Of a DNA stretch of 36,161 nt, positions 7,848 through 14,952 are shown piece by piece. The translations under genes were made by a program, and so were the position numbers. Position 1 is the stretch's first letter, and each line of letters opens with the position of its first letter. The DNA is from Candidatus Magasanikiibacteriota bacterium (GTDB lineage: Bacteria; Patescibacteriota; Patescibacteriia; Magasanikbacterales; UBA922). The stretch is taken from assembly GCA_002716765.1 (NCBI GenBank), contig PBBY01000009.1:1-36161 (forward strand), written 5' to 3'. The notes beneath the pieces were generated by a model. It did not search any database. It had not been told where the DNA came from and saw only the letters and a list, made by a program, of their open reading frames with translations.

Positions 7848-8567
7848 ATGGCTGAAGAACAAAAGGTAATACCCCCAAACGTAACAGTCGTAGGTAAATC
7901 AGACCTGTACTTCCAACACATCATATCGCATCTACGAAACAGGAATACAAGACAGTCAGATTTTAAAGAATATGTTTGTGTTGCTGGCAGACTGTTGGCT
8001 CAACATACCATATCCAGACTGCCATCTGGCTGCCTAACCATTGAAACACCTCTTAAACAAACACAAGGGACTTTTTTAAGCATACCTAACGACGTACTAC
8101 TTGTTCCCGTCCTTCGGGCTGGAAAAGGGCTCGTTTCAGGATTCTCTGTTCCGTTTAAAGAATTATTCTCTCTCCCGTTTAAAGAATTATCGGAAGAACA
8201 GTCAATTAAAGTTGGGTCTATTAATATGGCCCGGGACGAGGAAACACTCATCCCAACGGAACATGACTACGACATTCCTAATCATATCTCTGATTATAAG
8301 ATTTTTATACTAGAGGTCGTGGTAGCAACTGGTGGTACTGTAAAAGCCACAATTGATCGTCTAGTCGAACAAGGGGCGAAACAGGAAAACATTCATGTAA
8401 TTTGTGTGCTTGCTGGCAACCCTGGTCTTATTCATATTTATGAATACTACAAGTCTGTTTCTGTTTTGGTAGGTGATATTGACGAGCAAGTCAATGCGCA
8501 TGGTTTTATTGTTCCTGGCCTTGGTGACGCTGGCGACAGACAGTTCGGACCCAAAGAGACCTTGTAA
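7848..8567 (+). CDS. upp: Uracil phosphoribosyltransferase
   Basis: A 239-residue enzyme predicted to convert uracil plus PRPP to UMP in pyrimidine salvage. The ATG at 7848 has GGAAAGG upstream and lies about 60 nt past the predicted transcription start. Family motifs: VPVLRAGKGLV (family VPILRAGLGM), RDEETL, the PRPP loop VVVATGGTVKATID, and the C-terminal uracil-binding GFIVPGLGDAGDRQFG, which is almost canonical. The PRPP-loop acidic residue differs: the usual DPMLATGG is EVVVATGG. The protein is about 30 residues longer than E. coli Upp, partly from a 24-bp tandem duplication (8143-8190) encoding FSVPFKEL-FSLPFKEL just after the LRAG motif. It is divergent from tdk, making a salvage pair. 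Confidence 0.93.
   Translation: MAEEQKVIPPNVTVVGKSDLYFQHIISHLRNRNTRQSDFKEYVCVAGRLLAQHTISRLPSGCLTIETPLKQTQGTFLSIPNDVLLVPVLRAGKGLVSGFSVPFKELFSLPFKELSEEQSIKVGSINMARDEETLIPTEHDYDIPNHISDYKIFILEVVVATGGTVKATIDRLVEQGAKQENIHVICVLAGNPGLIHIYEYYKSVSVLVGDIDEQVNAHGFIVPGLGDAGDRQFGPKETL
8143..8190 (+). repeat. 24-bp tandem duplication inside upp
   Basis: Two adjacent 24-bp units (8143-8166 and 8167-8190) differ at 2 positions and add eight residues in frame in the loop following the LRAGKG motif. Confidence 0.9.
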
Positions 8568-8618
8568 CCCACCACCATCTGTCTACTATCCTAAAAATAC
8601 CCCGCTCTTTCAACCCAA

Positions 8619-8641
8619 AAAGCACCAAACCCTGGTGCTTT
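8619..8641. terminator. Bidirectional terminator between upp and the convergent gene
   Basis: A perfect 9-bp stem AAAGCACCA/TGGTGCTTT with a 5-nt loop. A-rich flank on the left gives a T run for leftward transcription, and an AT-rich stretch follows on the right. It separates the convergent upp and the 8660-9355 gene. Confidence 0.75.
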
Positions 8642-8659
8642 GTATAATTTTATAGACTA

Positions 8660-9355
8660 TTATTTTTCAAAAGAATCAATCATTCCGGTAAAATCTTTTG
8701 CGTCTTCTTTGGTAATTCTTCCACCACGCCACGCACGCATAACCTCTAATTTCATTTTCTTCTTATCCCGAAAAGTAAAACGAGACCCAGTTTTTTTTCT
8801 TCCGGCATATCTACCAACCAATTTTTCAAAATACGCCCTGTCTTCTTTAGAAAGATTTTTAAACTTTTGCCTTCCTTTAAAAAAATGACGTTTTAACCTT
8901 TTGTGGAAACCACTTACTCCTTTTTTAGTAAAAGACATACCCGTACCAATGTATAACCCTTTTTTCCCTGCCTCTTTTTTTGCTATTGCAGCAGCCTCGG
9001 CCTCCTCTTTTTTCTTTCTTTCACGAATCATTCTTCTGGCATAACGATACCTACTTTCATCGGCTTCTTCGCTATAATATGTGTCGTCATACACCGATCT
9101 TTTTGCATGATCACCTGTTGACACAGACGTTCTTGCTTCTTTTTCTTTGTCACCTAAATGTGCTACAGAAGTAACACGCTGACCACTTCTCTCAGATTGC
9201 TCTCTGCGCACCTGCCCAACAGAAACACGTGCAGCTTCTCTGTCTTTTTTTTGTTGCAAAGCCGAAACAGACAAATTTTGCGCTCGGCCTGGTCTGGCTG
9301 ACGTTGGTATTGATGGTCTTTGCGATGGTAGTGTTGGCGGTAGATTTGCTGGCAT
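8660..9355 (-). CDS. Hypothetical basic protein
   Basis: A 231-residue highly basic protein not recognised as a named family. Residues 1-30 are Pro/Ser-rich, 30-95 are Arg/Ser/Gln-rich and probably disordered, about 105-140 form a charged Lys/Glu/Ala helix, and the C-terminal ~90 residues are Lys/Arg-rich with GFHKRLKRHFF and KFKNLSKEDRAYFEKL. That last motif resembles a repeated K[FY]xxL...D...F module in the 11954-13219 protein. It follows miaA by 39 bp and may be cotranscribed, but it also has an extended -10 at the end of miaA. The basic character suggests nucleic-acid or membrane-surface association, which is inference only. Confidence 0.75.
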   Translation of the reverse strand: MPANLPPTLPSQRPSIPTSARPGRAQNLSVSALQQKKDREAARVSVGQVRREQSERSGQRVTSVAHLGDKEKEARTSVSTGDHAKRSVYDDTYYSEEADESRYRYARRMIRERKKKEEAEAAAIAKKEAGKKGLYIGTGMSFTKKGVSGFHKRLKRHFFKGRQKFKNLSKEDRAYFEKLVGRYAGRKKTGSRFTFRDKKKMKLEVMRAWRGGRITKEDAKDFTGMIDSFEK

Positions 9356-9388
9356 ATAATTATAGTAAAAATATCATGCGCTATATTG

Positions 9389-9399
9389 AGTATATCATA
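9389..9399 (-). promoter_or_regulatory. Extended -10 promoter before the basic protein gene
   Basis: The minus strand reads TATGA-TATACT, with a predicted leader of about 27 nt. It overlaps the miaA stop region, allowing expression independent of the mia operon. No -35 is apparent. Confidence 0.5.
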
Positions 9400-10327
9400 C
9401 TTCTAAAAATTCTTTGACTCGCTCATTGGCTTCTTTGTACGATTGACACCACACAATTCGCTTGTCTCTTTTAAACCAAGATAATTGGCGTTTGGCAAAA
9501 CGACGGGTATCGCGTTTTAATATATTTACCGCCTCCTCAAGTGTACCATTTCCACTAAAATAATCATAAAATTGCTTATACCCAATACCACTCATACTTG
9601 GCAAATCCCAACTATATTTTTGTCGCAATAATTTTTCTATTTCTTGAATAAGTCCGCGTTGAATCATTTTGTCGACACGATTATTAATTCTATCATACAA
9701 AAGATCTCGCGGTGTGTGAATACCAATTTGTAAAAAATTAAAGACTTGACCACCCTTTTTTCTTTGGTCAGAAAATGGTTCTGCACTTAAAATACACACT
9801 TCTAGCGCACGAATAATACGGCGTTTATTTTTTTTGTCAATTGTTTTTGCCGCAACCGGATCCAAAGATACTAAGACTTGCATTAACTGTTCGACTGTTT
9901 TTTCTTCTAAACTATCTCGGAGTTTTTTGTTTGGCGCAATCCGTGGAATGTGTAAATTATCTACCAAAGATGACACATACAAGCCAGTTCCCCCAACTAC
10001 AAATGGCGTGCGATCATTTTTATGTGCAAGTTTAATATATTTAATAGCTTTATCTCTAAATTCCGCAACCGTAAATTTTTTTCCTGGATCAATAATATCT
10101 ACCAAATGATGCATAATATTATCTACCATATATACATGGCGCCACCCTTTCCATGACATGTGCCATTGCCACTCACCAATTTCTTTTGCGGTACCAATAT
10201 CCATTTTTTTGTATACTTGTCTAGAATCTGCAGAAATTATTTCACCATTATAGGTTTTTGCCAAATCCAAACCCCAAGAGGATTTTCCTGATGCTGTTGG
10301 CCCAACAATAACCACGGCCTTTTGCAT
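9395..10327 (-). CDS. miaA: tRNA dimethylallyltransferase MiaA
   Basis: This enzyme transfers a dimethylallyl group to N6 of A37 in tRNAs reading UNN codons. The P-loop VGPTASGKS lies near the N-terminus, followed by ISADSRQVYKKMDIGTAK, which contains the catalytic Asp and substrate-channel residues, the HHLVDIIDP segment, VVGGTGLYV, and the C-terminal RRFAKRQLSWFKRD tRNA-binding region. I chose the ATG at 10327 (310 residues) because it starts at the family-typical position with a weak GAAGAG upstream. ATGs at 10366 and 10408 are also in frame; the last would overlap miaB by 28 bp. It follows miaB directly, as expected for the two-step ms2i6A37 pathway. Confidence 0.94.
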   Translation of the reverse strand: MQKAVVIVGPTASGKSSWGLDLAKTYNGEIISADSRQVYKKMDIGTAKEIGEWQWHMSWKGWRHVYMVDNIMHHLVDIIDPGKKFTVAEFRDKAIKYIKLAHKNDRTPFVVGGTGLYVSSLVDNLHIPRIAPNKKLRDSLEEKTVEQLMQVLVSLDPVAAKTIDKKNKRRIIRALEVCILSAEPFSDQRKKGGQVFNFLQIGIHTPRDLLYDRINNRVDKMIQRGLIQEIEKLLRQKYSWDLPSMSGIGYKQFYDYFSGNGTLEEAVNILKRDTRRFAKRQLSWFKRDKRIVWCQSYKEANERVKEFLEV

Positions 10328-10380
10328 TTGTCGCTCTTCTGATTGTTTTTTTTCACTCTTTTCCATAACAAATAATTCAT

Positions 10381-11706
10381 TTATGCTTTTCTTCCCCACA
10401 ACATCCACATACCCGCTTTGTATATTGAAACTGGTACGATTGTTCCTACTAGCGATGCATCTCCTTTAAATCTTACGCATTTCATTTCACTAGAATTCCC
10501 AGTACACCAACCAGCCTCTTCATTTTCTACCAAAACCTGTACTGTTGTATTAAGATATTGTTGATTTTTTTCTAATACAATATCTTCCATTAATTCTTGC
10601 AATACCCACCATCGCCGCTTTTTCTCTTTATGAGATACATCATCTTTAAAAATTTTTGTTGCCAAGGTTCCCGATCTAGATGAATATTGCGCATTATACG
10701 AAATATCAAAATCACACTCTTTATACAAACTCACCGTATCTTCAAACTGCGCAGAAGTTTCTCCGCAAAACCCCACAATAATATCTGTAGCAAGTGCAAT
10801 ATTTGGTTTTTTTTGTCGTATCTTTTTTACTGTTTCCAAATAAAAATCTCTGTCGTGCCTACGATTCATTTTTTGCAATATCTGGGTATTACCAGATTGT
10901 ACCGGCAGATGCAAAAAGTTGATTTGTTTTGGCAGCGTCAGTGCATCGATTACCTCTTCTGTCATAAATATTGGATGTGGCGCGGTCCAATGAATTCGCT
11001 CAATTCCTTTGATTTGATGTATTTCCCACAAAAGTTTTGCAAAATCACTTGTATTATATATATTACTTTTACTAAAATACTGAGGATCTGGCGCAATATA
11101 ATGATTAACAATTTGGCCAAGTAGCGTAACTTCTACACAGCCGTTTTGCGCCAATTCGCGGACTTCTTCTAAAATTTGCTGCAATGGTCTGTTTTTTTCT
11201 AATCCGCGGGAAAACGGTACTACGCAATACGTGCAAAAATGATTACATCCGGTTTGTAATGTAACAAATGCCTGATACGTCTTTTTTAGTGTTGGTCGAA
11301 GCGCAAGATAATCTTTTTCCAAATCTTCCATTTGGCGCAACTTTGGATTAAGTTCGCCAAGCCATTTTGGTAAATGCACCATATCATGAGTAGGAAAAAA
11401 CAAATCAACACTATCTAACTTTTCTCCCATTTTTCCATCTTTATCGCGACCAGGCATACAACCTGTGACACAAACAATAAGATCTGGGTTCTTTTCCTTT
11501 AATTTTGCCAAGTTTCTTGTAATCCCATAAATTCTATCCTCTGCTTTTTGTCTTACCGAACAACTATTTAGCAAAATAACATCAGCCTCCTCTGGTTTTT
11601 GTGTTTCGACAAAATCCATGGTACTAAAAATAGACTCAATACGCTCTGAGTCATTTTTATTCATTTGGCAACCAAATGTTTGGATAAAATACCGATGTTG
11701 TGCCAT
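10381..11706 (-). CDS. miaB: tRNA-2-methylthio-N6-dimethylallyladenosine synthase MiaB
   Basis: A 441-residue radical-SAM methylthiotransferase adding the 2-methylthio group to i6A37. The N-terminal UPF0004 domain holds three cluster-binding Cys (FGCQMN near residue 13, NSCSVR near 48, TGCMPG near 82). The radical-SAM motif is GCNHFCTYCVVPFSRG, followed by LLGQIVNHY and a C-terminal TRAM-like segment. Length is normal. It is first in a leftward miaB-miaA(-basic protein) operon, with a near-consensus promoter 24 nt upstream and no Shine-Dalgarno sequence. The tRNA-Phe at the window start has the A36-A37-A38 sequence this pathway uses. Confidence 0.96.
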   Translation of the reverse strand: MAQHRYFIQTFGCQMNKNDSERIESIFSTMDFVETQKPEEADVILLNSCSVRQKAEDRIYGITRNLAKLKEKNPDLIVCVTGCMPGRDKDGKMGEKLDSVDLFFPTHDMVHLPKWLGELNPKLRQMEDLEKDYLALRPTLKKTYQAFVTLQTGCNHFCTYCVVPFSRGLEKNRPLQQILEEVRELAQNGCVEVTLLGQIVNHYIAPDPQYFSKSNIYNTSDFAKLLWEIHQIKGIERIHWTAPHPIFMTEEVIDALTLPKQINFLHLPVQSGNTQILQKMNRRHDRDFYLETVKKIRQKKPNIALATDIIVGFCGETSAQFEDTVSLYKECDFDISYNAQYSSRSGTLATKIFKDDVSHKEKKRRWWVLQELMEDIVLEKNQQYLNTTVQVLVENEEAGWCTGNSSEMKCVRFKGDASLVGTIVPVSIYKAGMWMLWGRKA

Positions 11707-11729
11707 GTTTCTATTTATGTGTGTGCATT

Positions 11730-11758
11730 AGTATATACGAAAACCTCTCTTCTGTAAA
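11730..11758 (-). promoter_or_regulatory. Promoter of miaB-miaA operon
   Basis: On the minus strand TTTACA (11753-11758), a 17-bp spacer and TATACT (11730-11735). The predicted leader is about 17 nt without a ribosome binding site. Confidence 0.7.
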
Positions 11759-11791
11759 TATAATACACCCAAACAAGATTCTCCAAAAATC

Positions 11792-11798
11792 AGGAGGG
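11792..11798 (+). promoter_or_regulatory. Strong Shine-Dalgarno sequence before a mini-ORF
   Basis: AGGAGGG followed by four T residues and an ATG at 11803. It is among the strongest ribosome sites in the window and decides that the short ORF deserves listing. Confidence 0.6.
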
Positions 11799-11802
11799 TT
11801 TT

Positions 11803-11931
11803 ATGCAAATTGAGCAAATTTTTTATAATTTTTATTACTTTTTTGCTAAATTTAGGAAAAAATTTCTCCACAATACATTGACAAATTGGTTTTTTTATGC
11901 TATAATACGTTTATTAGATATCTTCAATTAA
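11803..11931 (+). CDS. Candidate 42-residue aromatic-rich peptide
   Basis: A short ORF with an excellent ribosome site (AGGAGGG, 4-nt spacing). The peptide has 9 Phe, 4 Tyr and 1 Trp among 42 residues, with a dense run IFYNFYYFFAKF near its start. The composition recalls Phe-type attenuator leader peptides, though AT-rich DNA makes TTT codons common. A possible TATAAT -10 lies at 11759-11764. The promoter of the next gene lies inside this ORF, and I see no classical attenuator hairpin after it. It could be a leader peptide, a small membrane-active protein, or chance. Confidence 0.35.
   Translation: MQIEQIFYNFYYFFAKFRKKFLHNTLTNWFFYAIIRLLDIFN
11878..11906 (+). promoter_or_regulatory. Perfect-consensus sigma-70 promoter
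   Basis: TTGACA (11878-11883), a 17-bp spacer ending in TATGC, and TATAAT (11901-11906). Both hexamers are consensus, the spacing is ideal and the TRTG extension is present. It is the strongest promoter in the window. Expected initiation near 11913 gives a leader of about 40 nt. Confidence 0.92.
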
Positions 11932-11953
11932 TTCCATTATTATATTAGATACT

Positions 11954-13219
11954 ATGGAAGCAGAAATACCAAAACAAGAATTTCCATCCAAAGAAATCGG
12001 AATGCTAAATAATACAACATTATCTGACACAGAACCACCTACTAGTATTAAACCAGAAAGTGAAGATTTAAGAAATGGTGACATTGCTCTAGAGGAGTTG
12101 GAAGCAACGCTTGGTGAACACTTGAAAATATTTGAGCAAGGAAAACAACTGAATAGTGAAAAAATAAAGCTCAAAGAAAAAGGAATTGAGATAAATAAAA
12201 AATATATTGGTTCAGATGATACTGAGAATAATATATATTTTAAAATCACAGAAGACGAAGGAAAGTTAATGGTCACATATTATGAAGATGATACATTTGA
12301 TGACCAAAACATTCTTCATGAACTAACGGCAGAAAGTTTTTTAGAAGTGGTACCCAATAATTTTACTTTTCAAGAAAAAAGTGATACAAAAGTCAGCACC
12401 CAAGCAGTAACACCATCTGAAGCTGCACCAACCCCTAGCCAGACACCCAAAAAATCACAAAAAGAAAGAGTTATTGAGGAAAGAAGATATTTACACGATG
12501 TGAATGAACCTAGGCACGATATAGTCAAAGGTAAGCCAGATCCAGAAATTTTAAGGTCCATTCCTAGGACTCAACACCCTAAAGCAAATCAAGCGAATGA
12601 AAAGAGGCCTCCGTCAGTAAAAAAAGAAGCAAATAGGCAAGTTCTTATTGAAATGATTGATAAGCCAAACTTACAAGCACTTAAACCTGCTTTTGAAAAT
12701 TTCTTTGGTATACTAATTGATGAGCAAGGCAACCCAACAACCGCTTCTAAAGAGAAATTTAATCAACTACGGGATCAGGGAGATGATAGTTTATTTACCA
12801 AAACCTATAATTTACTGCAAAAAATGCTTCAAAACAAGCAAGCTACTAAAGAAGATAGAAAGAAAAGAGAGGAAGAAGATAAAGGAAAAGAAGAACATAA
12901 GAGAAGAAGAGAGGAGATTGAAAAAGAACTTTTATATATTAAAAACCTGGGAAATAGTGTGGAAAATTATATTACTCACATAAAAGCATATTTTGGTATT
13001 TCTGTGGATAAGACAGGTAATATAAATTGGATAAATAAAAGAAAATATAATAAACTGTCGGAAAAAGATAAAAACTTGTTTTATTTTGCTCGAAAACGAA
13101 TACGTGAAATAAATAATAAAACACAACCAATAGTGACAAGTGCAAGAGTGACAAGTGCAAGAATAAAGCCGAAAATACCATTCCGAAAAAAAATTTCCCG
13201 CTTCTTTGGTGGTAGGTAA
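11954..13219 (+). CDS. Hypothetical protein with two copies of a small FG-D-G module
   Basis: A 421-residue soluble protein, not recognised. The first ~150 residues are acidic, about 150-230 are Pro/Lys/Arg-rich and probably disordered, and about 295-325 form a very charged Glu/Lys/Arg coiled coil. Two copies of a ~45-residue module flank the coil: one with FFGILIDEQGN then KFNQL...LFTKTYNLL, the other with YFGISVDKTGN then KYNKL...LFYFARKRI. The C-terminus is basic (KIPFRKKISRFFGGR). There is no signal peptide. The ATG at 11954 has no Shine-Dalgarno sequence, yet the promoter is perfect consensus, so the gene is probably highly transcribed. Part of the module recurs in the basic protein at 8660-9355. 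Function unknown. Confidence 0.8.
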   Translation: MEAEIPKQEFPSKEIGMLNNTTLSDTEPPTSIKPESEDLRNGDIALEELEATLGEHLKIFEQGKQLNSEKIKLKEKGIEINKKYIGSDDTENNIYFKITEDEGKLMVTYYEDDTFDDQNILHELTAESFLEVVPNNFTFQEKSDTKVSTQAVTPSEAAPTPSQTPKKSQKERVIEERRYLHDVNEPRHDIVKGKPDPEILRSIPRTQHPKANQANEKRPPSVKKEANRQVLIEMIDKPNLQALKPAFENFFGILIDEQGNPTTASKEKFNQLRDQGDDSLFTKTYNLLQKMLQNKQATKEDRKKREEEDKGKEEHKRRREEIEKELLYIKNLGNSVENYITHIKAYFGISVDKTGNINWINKRKYNKLSEKDKNLFYFARKRIREINNKTQPIVTSARVTSARIKPKIPFRKKISRFFGGR

Positions 13220-13235
13220 TTATCTTTCCTAAAAC

Positions 13236-13268
13236 AAAAAAGACACGCAAACCAGCGTGTCTTTTTTT
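13236..13268. terminator. Strong bidirectional terminator
   Basis: A 13-bp stem (13236-13248 with 13255-13267) closes a 6-nt loop, with a run of T residues on the right and A residues on the left. It ends the 11954-13219 gene. Confidence 0.9.
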
Positions 13269-13312
13269 GTTGATACTTTTTTATCGACCACACTCTTTTT
13301 ACATACCTCCAC

Positions 13313-13348
13313 CCCTTTTAATAAAGGGACCCTAGCTAGCACTAGGGT
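13313..13348 (-). terminator. Two adjacent hairpins after the small gene
   Basis: A 7-bp hairpin ACCCTAG/CTAGGGT (13329-13348) lies next to a 6-bp hairpin CCCTTT/AAAGGG (13313-13328). Both are downstream of the leftward gene ending at 13353. The T tract is weak, so this may be an mRNA 3'-end structure rather than a strong terminator. Confidence 0.5.
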
Positions 13349-13352
13349 AATA

Positions 13353-13580
13353 TTATGAATTTTCCACTATTTCTTTTACTTGATTCGGAATAGACTCAAA
13401 CTCCTTATCATACTGAGGCAGGTCAATCTCCCTCAGCTTTAGCCTTTTCTTCAAATCTTCTACAAGGATGTCTTCGACTCCTTTTTTGAAGGACTCCTCT
13501 TCAAGAAACCCTTGTTCATATTGAAATTTTAAATTGTTTATTTTAAAATTCAACCCTAATTCATTTATTAATGGTTTCAT
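13353..13580 (-). CDS. Small hypothetical protein downstream of zeta-like gene
   Basis: I prefer the ATG at 13580 (75 residues), which has GGAG 9 nt upstream. An in-frame ATG at 13637 would add 19 residues but lies only 3 nt after the predicted -10, so it could hardly be on the mRNA. The protein is acidic and helical, with a Lys/Leu/Glu-rich segment KGVEDILVEDLKKRLKLREI. I do not recognise the family. It follows the zeta-toxin-like gene on the same strand, and its own promoter starts at that gene's stop codon. Size and position would suit an antitoxin, but epsilon/PezA antitoxins normally precede the toxin, so this is a guess. Confidence 0.6.
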   Translation of the reverse strand: MKPLINELGLNFKINNLKFQYEQGFLEEESFKKGVEDILVEDLKKRLKLREIDLPQYDKEFESIPNQVKEIVENS

Positions 13581-13640
13581 AGGCTTATTCTCCGGTGATG
13601 GTTCTAGGTGTGGTCTAAAACCGGTCTCTCTACTCATAAT

Positions 13641-13669
13641 AATGTACTATAATATATAAAAAATGTCAA
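13641..13669 (-). promoter_or_regulatory. Promoter of the small gene after the zeta-like gene
   Basis: On the minus strand TTGACA (13664-13669), a 17-bp spacer ending TATAG, and TACATT (13641-13646). It lies in the 35-bp gap after the zeta-like gene, so the small gene can be expressed by itself. Confidence 0.7.
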
Positions 13670-13672
13670 CTG

Positions 13673-14848
13673 TTATAACTCTTTTTGAGTTAGTTTTTGT
13701 ATCTGTGGTAAAGTCTTAAATATATCTTCAAGACCGCCTCCGTTATCACTATCATAGATAGCATCTCCTTGAAAGTCTGTGTTATCGATAAAAATAGTTC
13801 TTATCTTGGATAAATCTGCTTCCGTACTAACATTCCCAGAAATAAAATCAGTAATACTTTTTAATGTCCCTAAAACCTTTTTAACATATTGACCAGCAGG
13901 AATAGATCGCTCTCGAAAAGCAAAATTATTTCTTATACCTTTGTCTGAGTGAACAAAGTTTATCGTTACTGCATAGCCCATTTTTTGCGCCTCTTCTATT
14001 GCCTGAAGTATTGACGGTAAATGAGAAAAAGTAACCTCTCTTACCACCGACAACTGTTGCTCCAAAGCCTTTTCTTGTAATACATCAGCAACAAAGCAGC
14101 TCTCATCGTGCAACTCTCTTGTTAACTCAATATTATCTTCGGTATATTCTGGATGTAAATCATGCTTTAATTGATCGGGGCTAATTACTAAATACTGACC
14201 AGTCTCTGCTGACTCTGCCTTATCTACAAAAAAACTCTTTCCCACTCCAGGTAAGCCTGCTACGAGTACAAACTGAGGCGGACCTTCTTTGGGTTTTTCT
14301 GTTTTTTCTAAATTTGCACCAACTACTCGTTCTATCAGCGAAACTCTTTCTGGTGATTTTAATCTATTCTGTTCTAGGTTATCCAAAAATAGCGACACAC
14401 TTGCCCAACCTCTTTCATCCAAATCATAGCACGCATGCTTGGTCAGCGACGATGCTATTTCACTTAATTCTTTATTTCTTTGATTTCCTTTAGAATGTTC
14501 AACAAATTGTGTAATATACTCCCTATCTCCTCGTTTTACCGCTGACAGTAATGACAAATAGTCCTGTATTGAGTCAATTCCACCAAGGAGCAACTTTTTT
14601 CTTGTATTCTCCCTACTTGTTTCTAAAGTACTTTCAACCCACACCATGTCCGCCTCCGAAGTAGTGGCAGGCTCTTTAACAAGTTCCATAAGTCTTCGGC
14701 GATCCTGAGACTCTAACACAAAAAATTCAACTGTAATAGCCATATCCCGCAACACTTCGGGAGAGATCTCATTTTCAACCTGTTTACTATCTATACTAAA
14801 GCTCCCAGGTAAGATTGACTCAACCTTTTTACCCTCTTTGTAACTCAT
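13673..14848 (-). CDS. Zeta-toxin-like P-loop kinase with N-terminal extension
   Basis: A 391-residue protein. Residues 1-190 are an unrecognised, largely helical region. Residues 191-391 resemble the zeta toxin / AAA_33 P-loop family: Walker A GLPGVGKS (198-205), an ISPDQLKHDLHPEY segment (222-235) matching the zeta substrate-binding Asp region, REVTFSH (270-276), and a basic lid segment FRERSIPAGQ (311-320). Zeta/PezT toxins phosphorylate UDP-N-acetylglucosamine; whether this one does is not shown. The next gene downstream encodes a small acidic protein. A housekeeping P-loop kinase is the alternative. It has an extended -10 promoter and no Shine-Dalgarno sequence. Confidence 0.7.
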   Translation of the reverse strand: MSYKEGKKVESILPGSFSIDSKQVENEISPEVLRDMAITVEFFVLESQDRRRLMELVKEPATTSEADMVWVESTLETSRENTRKKLLLGGIDSIQDYLSLLSAVKRGDREYITQFVEHSKGNQRNKELSEIASSLTKHACYDLDERGWASVSLFLDNLEQNRLKSPERVSLIERVVGANLEKTEKPKEGPPQFVLVAGLPGVGKSFFVDKAESAETGQYLVISPDQLKHDLHPEYTEDNIELTRELHDESCFVADVLQEKALEQQLSVVREVTFSHLPSILQAIEEAQKMGYAVTINFVHSDKGIRNNFAFRERSIPAGQYVKKVLGTLKSITDFISGNVSTEADLSKIRTIFIDNTDFQGDAIYDSDNGGGLEDIFKTLPQIQKLTQKEL

Positions 14849-14891
14849 AGAAAAATCTATCTTAGTTTATCATCCGATAACACTTTTAATA

Positions 14892-14902
14892 ATTATATCA
14901 CA
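14892..14902 (-). promoter_or_regulatory. Extended -10 promoter of the zeta-like gene
   Basis: The minus strand reads TGTGA-TATAAT, a consensus -10 with TRTG extension and a predicted leader of about 37 nt. A -35 match is weak. Confidence 0.6.
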
Positions 14903-14952
14903 GACACGAGTTATATTAAAAGATGTTTTACTGCACAATATTTTGATCTTTT

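Noticed and set aside
13637-13639. Start of the small gene after the zeta-like gene at ATG 13637
   Set aside because: It lies 3 nt from the -10 of the gene's promoter, before any plausible transcription start; ATG 13580 has GGAG.
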